From NCBI RefSeq assembly GCF_003597395.2, contig NC_133773.1, positions 144,829,183 through 144,893,182 of the forward strand: a DNA stretch of 64,000 nucleotides, given 5' to 3'. The stretch is from Chelonoidis abingdonii (Eukaryota > Chordata > Testudines > Testudinidae). Of the stretch, positions 47,241-60,339 are shown piece after piece. Numbering within the stretch: position 1 is the first letter of the stretch; the number at the start of each line of letters is the position of its first letter. The notes below the pieces were generated by a model. The model did not search any database and was not told the origin of the DNA. It saw only the letters and a list, made by a program, of their open reading frames with translations. The position numbers and the translations under genes were made by a program.

Positions 47241-49580
47241 CTGGGCATTGTCAGGGTGTTATTTTGGGAGGAAGAGCGGGAGAGGAACAAAAGGCCACGG
47301 GCTGGTCAGTCACGGGCCACTAGCCCCGGTTGTAGGCAGGCGCTCAGTGCAGGGGGAGGCGGACAGAGCCTTGGCGAGCCTGGGCTCCCAGATTGCTGAA
47401 CGAGCAGCAAATTAACTCACACACTGTTGTAGGCGGAGGCTTGGCGTGGGCTGCGTTGGAAAACAGACCCAGCCCTTTAGTTTTATAAGCACAATTTGTT
47501 TAAAAAAAGGTACGTGTTCGGGGTATTCTTGTTTGTTTGGTTAATTGGCTTTTGCATATAGACTATTATAGAATTGCCCCCCCCCCCGGACAGAGTACCC
47601 TCTCCCCCCATCGCTGATCCAAGCGGGCAATTGTTTGCCCCTTTCCTAAGGGGAGTATTTTTGGTAAATGTTTGTGATTGTTGTGATTGAGCCTGTCTGG
47701 TGCGGACACGCCAGAGTGATTCCTGGAGCTGTCAATTCCCCTCTTCAGCTCTGGTCACTGAGTGCTACAGAAACCCCCAGCTCTGGATAGGGCCATATTC
47801 TCTTCTCCTTAGAGTTCGTGTCTCCATTTTGAGGGGGGCTATCGAGGCGTGTATTATTGAACGTAGATGTGGGGGCGATTAGCCTCCGGAGCCCGGCAGG
47901 TAGGAAAAGACACTGAAGGGTTTTTTTATTTGCAATCACAGATGTTCATTGCCGAGACACAATGGCTTTCTGCCGCTGCCCCGACGGAAGTTCCACCCTG
48001 GGTCTATCCCTGGATCACCCCTGTTTATACCCTAACGAGTTCCTAACAGTGCTAGGGGCGGGTGGCAGAAAGGGGAAGCAAAGAGCAGCCCAGCTAAGAT
48101 CTTCGTTCATCAACGGGCTCGGTGTTCCCCAGCCTCCCTTCATTTTCTGTACAGTCCCACCGGCTTCTCCGAAATCTCCCAGCAACTCGTATAAACGACC
48201 CAGTGATTCAGAAAGGGGCACCTGCAATTGACCGCCAGACCTTGACTAGTTCTGATCCGGTGCCTGATTGATTCTCGTCACCCTGCGATAGTTTGGAAAC
48301 TTTGCCATAAGGTACTTTTGATGGTTCCAAAAAGTTCATTGATTCAACCAGTTCGCTTCCTTCTCGCTCACTGATACTTGGGTTGCACAGCGCCCTAGTC
48401 CTACAGTTTATATAGACCACAGAAAAAAGAACGTGGAAATTATTTCAGACAATGACCAGGTTTTACTGGAAACAAAACCCAAGATGCATCGTCTATTGTA
48501 ACTTCCACACCATGCAGCACATTTCTGCAGCTTGACGCAAAGCAAATCAGTTCCCAAATCTTGACCGTACAACTTCCCCTAAACTGCCTATTTCCCCCCT
48601 TTGAGGTCAGGTTAGATTGCTGCAAATCTGGAATAATCTCGTTGATTGACACCGCTATAACGGATCGCAGAATCCGTTTCATTACTGGGTTCCTAAGGAT
48701 GTTTTTTTTCCATTGTTTGTTGTAGCGGTTCAGAGTCTTAGTAAAAGTAAAGGCGTGGGCGTTTTATATGATTTTATTGAGTTATTTTGTAAAGAAACAG
48801 CTGTGTTTATTGGCATGTTAAGATCGTGCAAAATACACTGGAAAATCAGAAGCAATTTTTTCTTTTAACTCACCTTCCTTGGGGTTTTTTTCTTTTCTTT
48901 CTTTACATCATCAAGTCAACGTTAAATACAAGATGCGAAAGTGCGCAATTTAGTTTGGGAAAGCCGCAAAACCGAAGTGATTTCGGTTACAATTCCTCTG
49001 GATAAAACAAACAAACCTGCTTTTAATCCCGTTGGCAACTGACCGACGGCGCTTCTCTCGCAAGCCCCAAGTTAGGAACCTTCAGCAGGTTTGCGATGAA
49101 ATGTACCCGCCTTTCTTCGAACTTCATAGGCGGCGTCTTCTGCTTAACTAGTGTCAGCACCACAGCTTGGGACACAAAAGAATAATCTGGTTGATTTGGC
49201 TATTTTTTGTGGGGCAGGCGGTGTGTATGATGGGGCGGACATGGACTTCACTGGAATACAGATAGAGCTATCATTTAAATCCGAGCTGTATCATTTCCCA
49301 TGTTAAATCCCGGGGTAGATTTCTTGTGGGAATCACCCGGATAAATAAGATCCTCTGATGTTGAATATAGAGATATAGAGATAGATATGAGCCTATACGG
49401 ATTCTGTGCATGGGGAAATGAGGCCTTAGCATGTGAGAACTAGGGAGTGTGGTTAGTTTTCCGCTTGAGTTCTGCTGGGAAATCTCCTGCAGGATCGGGG
49501 CCCGGATGGTGCACATTTATTGAAAAAATAATCAGTGTTCCCCAACTCCCACCCTGCTCCAACAAAAACCATCTACCGAC
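47241..49580. other. VAX2 upstream region, no repeat recognised
   Basis: About 2.3 kb with no transposon and no exon recognised. Single-copy appearance next to a developmental promoter makes it a candidate regulatory region, but no element can be defined by eye. Confidence 0.35.
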
Positions 49581-49584
49581 TCTC

Positions 49585-49632
49585 GTCTGTTAGTCTATAA
49601 GGTGCCACAGCATTTTCTGCTGCTTTTACCGA
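49585..49632. repeat. foldback repeat fragment
   Basis: 'tctgttagtctataaggtg' and 'ctgctgcttttaccgactc' are the tail part of the family at 37451-37627. Confidence 0.65.
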
Positions 49633-50073
49633 CTCTGGAAGATCCAGTTTCGGTCTCTGCTCCTACCCGAGTCCCTTCGGGGAGCTTCCCTCCTGTGTCC
49701 GTGCTGAGGTTCTTCTACACAGCCAGCCAACCCCAGGGGTGGGATGCAGAATAAAGTGAAGGGGGTTGGGGGGCTGGGCCCTTACTGGAGGTCTGCTGGA
49801 GAAAGGATGTTTCCTCGGACGAGGTTCTCAGTCCAGGGTGCAGAGCCTGAAGCAGCGAGTCCATCCCCACCACCTCCACCTTTCTCCCTTCCGGGCCCAG
49901 CTGCTAGCTCGGAGACAGTTTCGTATGGTGCGGGGCTGGTTTCTTTCAGGTCATAACAGAGTGACAGCAACAAAAAAATAATTGGTACCAAACTCCCTCC
50001 GCCCACTTCTGCATAGGAGTCTCTGTCTGCAGATAGTCGCTGCGACTGGGAACCAGTCAGGTTTCGGGTGGAG

Positions 50074-51162
50074 CAGTGGTTCCCAAACTGGGGTTCATGA
50101 AATGTTAAAGGGGGGTCTCTGGAAAACAATTCCCTAATGGCGGACAGAGCCGCCCCTAGGTATCCCTGGCAGCTCAGGCTGGAGCCCCTGGACTTCCACG
50201 AGCTGAGCCGATCAAAGCCAACATCTCTGTCACACTTGGGAGATTTAAACTTCAAGACTCCCTGTAAGAAATGGAAAGGGAGGTGGATATTATTTTGCTG
50301 TTTTTAAAACGAAATAGGCAGCTAGTGTTGTTAAAAGTATCACGAACAACAAGTTTACGCTTTGTTGTAACGCGCGTTGTTTGCCAGGACTGCTCACAGA
50401 AGCGGAATCACCTGGTGAACTTCTAGTATTCAAAAGATGGTGCTTTTGCTGAGTCTCTGGGGGAAAGTATCCAGGAACAGAGCAAAAATATTGACACTAA
50501 AATAAATGAAAGTAATGCACTCTTCCTGGAGGAGGTCAGTTTTTCCCCTGGGAAAGTAACCTTGACAGGAGCCCCTAAACAAGGCTGATTAGAGTGGGTG
50601 CTCCCTTAATACCAGGACTTCCTTTCTCTTGAAAGAAGTCTATGAAGCTTCTTTATTACAAGTAAAAATGATGATGCTCTCTCTCTCTTTCTGCTAAACT
50701 GAAAGTGAGTAAATTCTCTGAATTGTTCTGGCAAAAGTAGCTCTGCAGAAATGTCATTCTAATAAAGTTTCACTGCAAAGAAAAGAAAAAAGACCTGAAT
50801 GCTTGTGTAGGAGGAACTCTGAGTTGGCTTCTTAAATCCCTTCATGCTGTTTCACGTCTGATACTCCTTGATGAAACCTAGGAGCCTTGTCTTCTAACAG
50901 GCTTCTTCAAAGTGATACAAGCTACGAAAGTGAGATCTTGGAAGTGTTGCCATTTTCATACAGTAATAAAAATACTGGAATGATAAATAATAATAAATAG
51001 TGTGTAATATGAATGTCATAAAAACAAATATTGTATTTCCAAGATCGCTGCTTTTATAATTTCTACTCAGGTGAAGGAGAAAATCCCTGGGAATATTCAT
51101 TTTTGGGAGGGGGTTCATTTAGTGAAAGGGGTTCACAAGTTGTTCAAGTCTGGGAACCACTG
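50074..51162. mobile_element. hAT-like element (1089 bp), non-autonomous
   Basis: Starts CAGTGGTTCCCAAACT and ends AAGTCTGGGAACCACTG (inverted). Flanks gggtggag (50066-50073) and cgctggag (51163-51170) match at 6 of 8 bases, consistent with an 8-bp hAT duplication. No transposase was recognised, though 50600-50780 reads like decayed internal hAT sequence. It is the only DNA transposon seen in the 13 kb upstream of VAX2 exon 1. Confidence 0.7.
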
Positions 51163-51170
51163 CGCTGGAG

Positions 51171-52780
51171 GGACTGAAGGAAAGCACCTTCCGGGGTCTG
51201 TATTTACTGATCTGACAAATTTCTTACACCTCCCACCCCATTTCTGATCATGTTCATCTCATCATGTACCAAGGCAGGAGTGAATTTGTAATCGCTCAAA
51301 GTCGGGAACCTGGTGAGATGTACAAACCCGGAGATCGTGCCTAAACTATCCATAGTTTATTGTTTTAAAAGCAAGGTGAAAATAGATTACATTAAACTTT
51401 TTCGGGGAGTAATGATTTAAAACTAACAGGAAGAAAGAAACGTCTGAGGGCAAATTGGAATGAATCATGTCAACATCCGCGGTCCGGCGGTGAAGATACT
51501 ACATAGACATGTTGCATCTCCTTTGCAGACACGAGTTCTTGCAGCTCAGAAAAGACACGCACACACACACACAGGACTGGGCTAGTCCTGGGATGACTCT
51601 CACTGATCTGAGAAAGTGGCTTTAGAGGGTGTGTTCCTTAACAGGACAGGTCAGTGGGGAAATCAAATGCAGTTCCCAGTGACACTCAGCTCTGTTCCCT
51701 GCGGCCCTGAGTTTGGCCCTGGAGATTGCTCAGCGAGCTGGCCCGGGTTCTGCCATTCATCGAGTCCGAGTTCCATAATCTCTTTCACCTGCTTATTTCT
51801 ACGGACTTAAACCGGTTAGGAGCTAGACCATGGTGCGTCTTAAATTGGGAGAAATACGGATTTTATTCTGATTTTTAACTTTGAAGAAGGCCTCAGTAAA
51901 TCCCATAACAACCTTTGAAAGGTCCCTGGGTCAATCAGCGGTGAAGACCCAGCGGAGGAAGGGACCGCTAGCCCAGGGCGGAGCAAAGAGAAATGAGATC
52001 CGGGGAAGTGTAACATTGAAAGGTTCATGCCAGAACTCGATCTGCTTGGCGGAGTTTATGAAATCCCAGGTGTGGAGCACAGCAAAATAAAACAGCGACT
52101 CAAGACCAGGCACTGACATCAGCTCGGAGGTGGAGAAAGATGATGTACCTGGAAGTCCACCTCCGATTTCTAGAGTGATCCGTTTCCCATTTGCTCTTTG
52201 TAGCTTTCTGAAGGCGGCTCCGCCATCAGAGATTTCTCGTGGCTCCACCTACAAGCCGATTCATTTCTACACCTGTCATTTAAAAATGCTGCTTGATGAC
52301 GGGGAATAAAGATCAGACTCAAAATCTGGAGCGATTGAAATAAAAATTACTTCCATTCTTGGGGATAAATCCAATATCAGGAGATGTGGAGGAAGCGGGG
52401 AGGAAATTGGGTTGAAATTGGGGGGTGGGGGCGGTTTCGAAATTGTACCTCGCCGTCCCTCCCACCAAATCCTGGAAACTTCTGACGCCACTGAGGGGTG
52501 CGGGGGATGTGTCCCTTAAACAGAGAACGTTCCGTCAGGGTCTGAGCGAGACACTCGCTGCCCAGCAAGAGGAAGGCCTGTGCGTGCATTCTAGTCATTA
52601 ATTACTATCATTACTCAGATACAAATGCTGGGCCCGATCCCTGCCCTCTTTACTCAGGCAAAAGTCCAACTGAGTGAGGAAGGAAGGATTGTCTCCCCCC
52701 AAACGCCTGCACCCCACCTTTCTGATCAACCCAAACTGTCAACAGTGCGATACTCAATGCGCCTAAACTTTTCACTTCTC
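51171..52780. other. upstream flank, nothing recognised
   Basis: No repeat or exon recognised; a short CA run lies near 51558-51572. Confidence 0.4.
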
Positions 52781-52784
52781 TGGC

Positions 52785-52985
52785 GAGTGTGTGCGTGTTG
52801 GGGGAAGAGTTGTGTGTGTGTGTTGGGGGACGGTTGTGTGTGTGTTGCGGGGTTGTGTGCGCACTGGGCGAGGGTTTTGTGTGCTTTGGGGGGTTGTGTG
52901 TGTATTGGGGAGGGTTGTTTGTTGTTGGGAGAGGTCGTGTGTGTGTTGGGGGGCAGATTGTGTGTGTGTGAGTGTGTGTGGAGAG
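52785..52985. repeat. TG/G-rich minisatellite
   Basis: Irregular units of the form 'tgtgtgtgttgggggga' every 25-35 bases. Overlapping frames on both strands (Cys/Val/Gly or His/Thr/Pro repeats) are artefacts of it. Confidence 0.8.
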
Positions 52986-52989
52986 GGGG

Positions 52990-54310
52990 ACATAAAAATA
53001 TAAATGCAAATAAACTAACAGGAAATTGCACCCGGTATGGGGGGAGGGGAGTGTCTCTGGACCTAGCTGCGGATTCCCCAAAATGCCACCTGTAGTTTGC
53101 AAACCAGCGACAAGCAGCAACCCGGCCTCTGAAGCCCGGGGGCTCTGCCTAGGATCCAGCCCGCCGGTGCCCGGGAAAGGAGAGGGCGGGGAGGGGTGTC
53201 TAAAGCAAGAGGGCTGGGGAAGAACAAGCGATAAACAAGCCAAGGGAAAGTCCCGCTCCCCGCCCTGCCCCTCCCATGACTTTTGGTTTATCTGTTTATC
53301 TTTCTATATGAAATGCAGAACGTCCCCTCCCCCGCGCTGCTGCTGCAGGATTAATAGGGGAGGCAGGGCTGGGTGTCCGACCCCGACCGAGGGATCTGGA
53401 GGTGACCTGTGCGCAGGGATGTGAAAAGGGCAAGGGGGGGGGCTGTCATTCCCAAGGGGGGCGGGACTCAGGGGGGCTGGGCTAGTGCAGCCCGCCTGGA
53501 AACCAGCCGCGCTCGCCGAAGGAAGATGCGTCCAGAGGCGTATCCGGATTGATTCTTCCACCTCGGTCACTGGAACCCACCGACCTGAGCCCGGAACCTC
53601 CAGCGCGAGACATTCCCAGCCCAGAAGCACAATCCGCCCGCTACCATGTGCAGAGTTATCTCCCCCCGACTCCTGGTTAGCCCCCGGCTCTGAGAAATGG
53701 AGATTAAACCACACGCCAGGCCAGGCGTGGCTGGGGGGAGGAAATGAATCGAACTCACTTTGCTCAGGTTATGAAACGTGGAAATCCCTGGACATGAATT
53801 GGGTGTAAACTCTTTTTTTAATAATCGGTGCATTTCCCCCTAGATTTCCGCATCGCTGACCCAAGAGCCAGATGGGCTTTAATCGGCAATAGCCCCGGAA
53901 TTTCTGCCCCAGGACGGAGCCGCTCAGCAACCAGTGGACTAGGATCTTTCGGGCGGTGGGTTTCATTTGTTCCTACAAGAAGAGGCGCGGGCCTGGGGAG
54001 CTGAAATCGCCAGGGCATGAGCCTGTGACGCGCACTCCCCAGGGCCTCCCATTCCCTGCAAACCAAGGAGACAATCCCCGGGGGGGCTGAGCGCCTTTCA
54101 TCTCCTGACCTCCGGGCCACTGGGCACGGTCACCGCAGAGACCAGAGCCAGTTACCCGGGGCCCGATTCTCGAGCCAATAGGAAGGTGGCCCACTGTAGT
54201 GTGGTCAGGGGCAGCGAAATGCGGCTTCACTAGATGCTCCCTCCGTTGGGAGAGGAAATCCCCTCTCTGCTCCCAGGGAGCAAGTACCTATAGGAATGAG
54301 CGGGACAGAT
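52990..54310. other. upstream flank, GC-rich, nothing recognised
   Basis: GC-rich single-copy looking sequence. The frame at 53304-53714 on the minus strand was considered and not called. Confidence 0.4.
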
Positions 54311-54317
54311 CCATGTT

Positions 54318-54740
54318 GTTAGGCCAGAAGGGACTCCTGTGATCCTCTGCTCTGGCCTCCTGCATGGCCCAGCCTAGAGAACCTGGTCGGGACAGTGCCT
54401 GGCTGAACGAGAGCAGATCTGTTATTAACACCCCCCAACACACACACACCATCCACCCTGGGTTTTAAAATGGCCAGTGGCTAATTCCCCACCCAGGTAA
54501 CAATGTCACCTCGTGCACAGTCCGAATCTGTCCAACTTCAGCATCCAGCTGTTGGATTCACCCACTCCTGGTTGTATAAAGTCATCACATCGCAGAATCA
54601 CAGGCTTGGAGGGCACCGTGGGGGTCACGCTGTCTAACCCCCAGGCTCTCCTCTGCTGTGCGAAGTCACCCACCTCTTCAGCACCCCTGCCACGCGGCTA
54701 CTCACTGAATACACCCATCCCTGTCCGTCCTCAAACACCC
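54318..54740 (-). mobile_element. CR1 3' region, antisense, degraded
   Basis: 'taggccagaagggactcct' and 'tggcctcctgcatggccca' are an inverted CR1 3' end. 'ggccagtggctaattcccc' and 'gaatctgtccaacttcagc' (54470-54545) follow the usual antisense CR1 text. A second inverted 3' end may start near 54595. Confidence 0.55.
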
Positions 54741-54744
54741 CTCG

Positions 54745-55265
54745 CCTCTCTGCCAAGCACCCCGCGAAGGGAGTGAGGGTCGGGTCTGTCTGGCCGAGGA
54801 GATCACACTCCCACAGTCCAGTCGTGCCCACAGCTCCAGCCCTGAGAGATCTCCAGCCCTGCAAGACAAGAAACCCAACACGCCCCCGGGAAAGGATGGA
54901 GCTGGCACGTGCTCATGGCTCCAGGATCCCTTGGTTGTTTAGCAAAGGGTATTTCTGGGGGGCTTTGTGCCTGTAGCAAGTGGGAGGGGGAAGGAAGCAC
55001 AGGGTGGGGGCATCTTAACAAGGAGCCCACAGGGCTCAGCTCAGGGAGCCGGTTCACACGCTCACTTTGTTATGAATGTGTAGAAGAGGGAGGGTGCTTG
55101 CCAGCAAGCCAGACTGGGAGCTGGAGCTCCGGGGAAAGGTAGGTGTTTCCAGCCAGGGGCCATCCTCAATGGAGTCTGGGCTGGGGGTGAAGGGGGGTTC
55201 CGAGATTCTTCATGGTCAAGAGCAGAGAGATCCCGCCCCCCGCCCCAGAAAAGGGCACACTTATT
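54745..55265. other. upstream flank, nothing recognised
   Basis: No feature recognised. Confidence 0.35.
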
Positions 55266-55269
55266 TCTC

Positions 55270-55294
55270 TGAGAGAGAGAGAGAGAGAGAGAAA
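55270..55294. repeat. (GA)n microsatellite
   Basis: Uninterrupted GA dinucleotides for about 24 bases. Confidence 0.9.
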
Positions 55295-55504
55295 GCCCTT
55301 ATTTGGCAGACAGTGGAAAAGAAGGGGTGAGTCTGCCAGGGCCCTGGTGTGGGCGCGGAAGCAGGTCTGATAGCAAAGGCCGCCAGTGAAATGAACTAAC
55401 GGCAGCCCAGAGTGAGCACAAGGCAGAAGGTTACAGGCGCCGCTGAGCTGCAGAGGGGACAAGAGTTTGTGCCTTAGCACTTGTTGTTTGGTGGGTGAGC
55501 GGGA

Positions 55505-55930
55505 CGGGCCTGTCTGGTGTGTGTCTGTGTTTGTATGCTGTGTGTATGTCGAGTGTGTGGCTGTGCTGGGCATGGATATGTTTTATGTGCGGGTTTATGT
55601 GGTATGTACGTTGTGTGTGTGCATATATATTTTCTGTGCAATATGTTGCGTGTCTGTGTATGTGTCGTGTATATGCATAGTCTCTGTGTGTGCATTTTGT
55701 GAGTGGTTATTTGTTGTGCTGTGTATGTTGTGTGAATGTATGTAAGTTTTCTGTTGTATGTGTTTGTAGCTGTTGTATGTGCATATTGTGTGTGTTGTGC
55801 AGGGTGTGTATGCACGGATGTATGTGTATGGTTGGTGTGTGTTGTGCTGGTTGTGTGTGCGTTGTGCAGGTTGTGTGTGCAAGGGTGTATTTTGTGTGTA
55901 TTGTGCAGGATGTCCGTGTGGGTATGGTTT
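55505..55930. repeat. degenerate TGTG-rich low-complexity tract
   Basis: About 425 bases dominated by 'tgtgtg', 'tgtatg' and 'gttgtgc' words, with local repeats of 'gtgttgtgcaggttgtgtgtg' type near 55790-55910. The long minus-strand frames (His/Thr-rich) are artefacts. Confidence 0.8.
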
Positions 55931-55934
55931 TGCT

Positions 55935-57490
55935 CTCCTAAACCACGAACCTCCTGAAAACAAACCAAACTTCCACCCGTCCTTCCCAGAGGTTTCCCTG
56001 GGGCTCTGTGGGCCAGGTCCTGCGGAGCTCGGGGCAGACACCAGAAAAGAAACGTAACTGGAGCTTGGGCAATCTGCCCCAATGATAGGAACCCCAGGGG
56101 TTGCCACAAGGACCTGCTCCAAAAAAAAAGTCTCTCCTCCATCCACTCCTCCTGATAAGGGACCCCACCTTTGCACAGCGCCCCGAGGGGGGGACTCACC
56201 ACTGCCTGCTCCCCAGGCAGCATCCCATCTGCAAGTCCAGGGTGAAGCTGCAGGCCTCACAACTCTCCCTTGCAGAGCCAAAGCCCCCATGAATGACACA
56301 GGTGCACAAACCAGGCAAGATCCAGCCACTGTTTGAAATCACACTAGCCCCTTCCGCCCCACACTGTTCACATCCCTACCAGGCGAGGGGTGTTGGGGGC
56401 TGCCTGGACGGAGCGCAGGGTGAAACTGACAAAAGACAGTCCCCCCTCTTTTCGCTACATGACACACTGGGCAGAGCGCCCCAGATCTAGGGTTCGGTTT
56501 TAAACTCGTCACCGCTACTGCAAAACCAAAACACACTGTTCAATAAATCAGCCACTGCGCGGCATTTTGATTCAAGTGCCAGGCGCCAGAGGGAAACATT
56601 TTCGTCACTAGGGGAACATACTCAATTGTCAGTGGTTCCCAGGAAGGCATTTGATAGGCACGGATGGGGAAGGAATCTTTCTTGGGCTGTGCAGGGGAAT
56701 TTTCTGTCTCCTCTAGGTATTAGTGCGGATGGGTGAGAAATTCCTTAAAAAATAAAAAACTCTTGTGATCTGGAAAAGACGGGGGGTGGGGGAGGAAGAA
56801 ATCATTAAAGTTGTCGCCTTTGATTTAAAGTAAAATCCTTCTGGGAGTGGGACCATTGGGACCTATTGTGGCAGGGTTTATACTCCTATAACTTCGATTT
56901 GGATCAGATTCAACTTTTACAAGAAACGTTTACAAGAAAAATCCAGGCTCTCAAATACGGACAAAGACACTTTGCAAAATCAAAGCAGAGAGGAGGGGGG
57001 AAATTCCACCTGAAGACTGAAAAAGAAACAAAACAAACCTAGGATCCAGGACCCTACAGACAATAAACCCCACTACTCTGGAACTGACTGCATTCTGGGG
57101 GGTTTCAGTAGTTCTCTGGTCAAACACCGCTCATCTGGCAGACCTCGATTTTCCCTACCTGCCCAGAGTTTGAGGTAGCACCTTTTGGAACCTCGGTTGT
57201 TGAGAGTCTCGTCAATTTCAGAATCTGCCGTTACCGCAGAATGGAAAGGAGTATTTCAGGCAAAATCCCCCTTTTCGGTGTATGCCTCCAGGGTCATTTT
57301 GCGCAGTAAACTCGTCCCTTACGCAGTTATATTATATCGCTGGTGGGCGTGGTGCAGCGGTGTTTGTGGATGTGCTTTGCGTTGAATGTCTTTGTCCTAA
57401 AAATAATTTTAAATCTTTTGGTTAATATCACCAGTATCTCAAAGAAGATCCAGGAGCTCAACTCTGCGATCCTCAGGCATAATTCCCATG
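55935..57490. other. upstream flank, nothing recognised
   Basis: Mixed composition, no repeat or exon recognised. Confidence 0.4.
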
Positions 57491-57497
57491 GATTGGT

Positions 57498-57622
57498 GGA
57501 TCTATCTATCTATCCCCATCCACCCGCTCTATCCATCCATCTATCCATCTATCTATCAATCCCCATCCACCTCCTCTATCTATCTCCAGACACTCTATCT
57601 ATCTATCTATCTATCTATCGTG
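57498..57622. repeat. (ATCT)n tetranucleotide microsatellite, interrupted
   Basis: Blocks of 'atct' at 57500-57516, 57535-57565 and 57592-57618 separated by 'ccccatccac' spacers. Confidence 0.9.
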
Positions 57623-57624
57623 AT

Positions 57625-60185
57625 GGCCTCTTTCTGACTTAACTTTCAACCCCCATTTAACCTCCTCTCTCCGATTTAAAAACGAGTAAGTAAATCCGCG
57701 AAGAAGATTCATTTGAGGAGCGTGTTCCCTTCCAGACCCTACTCTCAGTTCAGCGATGTGCGTTGTTAATACAATTTTGACTGCCCCCATCAATATTTGG
57801 GGGAAAAAGAGACGCTGTTGACACACTGCAGACTGCAGCAATCTGGCTCTGCTTCGAAGAGTCTGTTCTGCCAGGTGCCTTTCTAGACCCTGGCTAACAC
57901 AAGCACTTTTTGTTTCCTCTGTTGAATACAATCACTGAGTGAGTTTACAAACATTCCCCCTCTTTCCCCGAAGCCTTCTGTGACTGGGACCCAATAGCCC
58001 CTGGGAAAAATAATTGGCCCTCTCAGTACAACAGTATTAAAATCTGAAAAGCCAAAAAGTTGAGATGTTTCCTAATACGCTTTTGAGAAACCAGAGCATG
58101 TGAATTCCGAATGAAGGCGAGAAAAAGGAAACAAAACATCGGATGCGGAGGATACTGGAAACAGACTAGATGTTTTCCCTTCTCTACAGCTGAGATTACG
58201 GGGGGAGAACTCAAACAGACACCAGAATCTGCTTCTCACCCTGATTCTATTTAATAGCCTGCTTTCTTTTCCCTTTCCCGTTCTTTCGTTCTTTCTTTTA
58301 AAAATCAACATGTACAAAAGGAAAAAGACGAATCTTTCATTCTCACATTTGGATTTTTGTAAAAATGTTTCTCAGTCTCGGGTGATTCTAAAAGATGGTT
58401 TCCAAGGAAATTTTAATTTTAAAATTTATTGGTTCTCCTAAAACTGAAACAATGTGATTTTTGTCTCCTGAAAACGCCCAACAAAGGATTCACTGATGTA
58501 AACAAAACCAAGCAAACAAACACAAGGAGAGGACAACGAGACAAAATTGCTTGTAAACATGGATATTTGGGTTCTATCAAAGATTGTGCAATTCTCCCCC
58601 CCACCCCCAGAGATTTTTAGTAGATGAATCGAAAATAGCAAGACAATGGAGTATATGGATGAGCTATTTTCTTAACTAAAAGCTTGGATCAGAAGAAAGG
58701 GATGGAATGAACCCGTGTCTGTGGGGAAAGGAGCGGACATTTCAAAAAGAATCTACCGTTCAATACACATTAAATAGCAGAGGCTCTATCTAGAGTCTTG
58801 TTAATATCACGTGCTCCTCAAGTAAACAGCTTAATACTCTTCATTTGCTACAACTTCACAAAGAAATGTCAGAGGGGAGCGTTAGATGTTGATCCAGCCA
58901 TTTAACCAACATCTGCCTTAAAATGCTTTTTGGTTAAAAATTCTGATTTGCGAGTAACTGGATGTAAGGGGAAACGGCAGGCGGTCGCGACTTGCTTCAG
59001 GGCTGCTGTTAGATCAGGGTTTCGTTACAAGGCGAGGAGTTAGTTTTCAAAAGCTCCTTCCTCTCTCCTTGATAGTCTCCATTCTCAGATCCACCGGGCA
59101 CCTTCAAATGCCTTAAGTGAGAAGTGGAAACGCTTAAAATATTAATGGAGATTTTCATTCTTAAACGAATTTATCCCCGAAGAGGGTCGTTTTAACACCA
59201 GTATTAAAAAGCGCGAGACAAGCCACATTATTCGTAAAATCGCTGCTCCGGCTTTTGCTCCGTAGAGAAATGTGAGATTTCCCCCTAGCCAGAATCAAAG
59301 GAAAAGTGGAAATTCTAAAGAAGTCACTGAAATAAAAATACTTTAAAGAACAACGAAACCAAGCGGAACAAAGGCAAACAACGCTAGTTGTGGCAAAATA
59401 TGCCAGTAAGGGATGTTTGCGGGGAAAGCTTGGTGGGTTGTAAGAAGCCGGGGCATATCTTATGGCCAGCGTCAAGCCAGTGACTAAACAGCCAGGTGAA
59501 AAGTTATAGAATTAGAGTCAATTCTGCTGCAGAGCTAAACTTGGAAATGTTTTCTGTGCCTGGAGAGTCAGAGGATAAAGAGAGAGAAAAATAAACGGCG
59601 GGGGAAAGCGATCTCTCTCTCGGATTAAATAGTAAATACGGGGCGGGGGAGAGAGATAATTTCTCTTTAAAACCCGAGGGAATCAGATCCCTTGTATTGA
59701 TTGCTTGGGCTGGGCAAGAGGGGCTCAGAATATTAGTTCTGTCGTTTCATATTTCACAATGCTCTGCACCGGCTGCTGCTACACTCCGGTGAGATTTCGC
59801 TTGGCTGTTTCAAAGCGGGATGTCCGATGCTCTTCGTCAGAACCTGCAGCCTGGTCAAAAGGTACCTGCCCTCCTCCCCCGAATCGAAATAGGGGGAACA
59901 GAGAGCTCCCAGTGAACTCCCATTTCCTCGCCAGGTTCTTAACATCATTATCATCGATTAATAACACGAAGAGAAATTCCAAACTCCAGTGGTGCTCGAG
60001 TGTTTGACATCAGAGAAATAAAGTCCGCTTCCCAACAGAAAAGAAAACCTGCTTTAGTTCAGTCAGTTTTAGCAAGGGATAAAGTTAAGGTTTTCTACCA
60101 GGAATTTGAATGCTTCCCTTGCGCTTTTTCCTGAACGCAAAGGTCAGAAGGCTAAGGCTGAAATGGGAAAAAGGGAGAAATGTAT
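57625..60185. other. upstream flank, single-copy looking, AT-rich, no repeats
   Basis: About 2.5 kb with no transposon. Unrecognised content; a candidate for conserved non-coding sequence only because of its lack of repeats. Confidence 0.35.
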
Positions 60186-60191
60186 AGAATG

Positions 60192-60336
60192 TGGGGGGGG
60201 GGTGGTGGTGAGTGGGTGAATTGGAAGCAGTGTGTGTGTGGGGGGGGGTGGAATTGCAAGCAGTGTGTGTGTGTGTGTGTGTGCGTGTGTGTGTAGGTGA
60301 CTAGCAAGCAGTGTGTGTGTGTGTGTGCATTTATAT
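60192..60336. repeat. (GT)n microsatellite with G runs
   Basis: Three GT blocks (60228-60240, 60262-60294, 60310-60328) separated by 'agcaagcagtg'-containing spacers, plus G runs. Confidence 0.9.
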
Positions 60337-60339
60337 GTA

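Noticed and set aside
52650..53243. 197-codon minus-strand frame rich in His, Thr and Pro
   Set aside because: Generated by the TG-rich minisatellite.
55474..56329. Two minus-strand frames of 249 and 244 codons
   Set aside because: Mostly the translation of a TG-rich tract (His/Thr repeats); overlapping in two frames.
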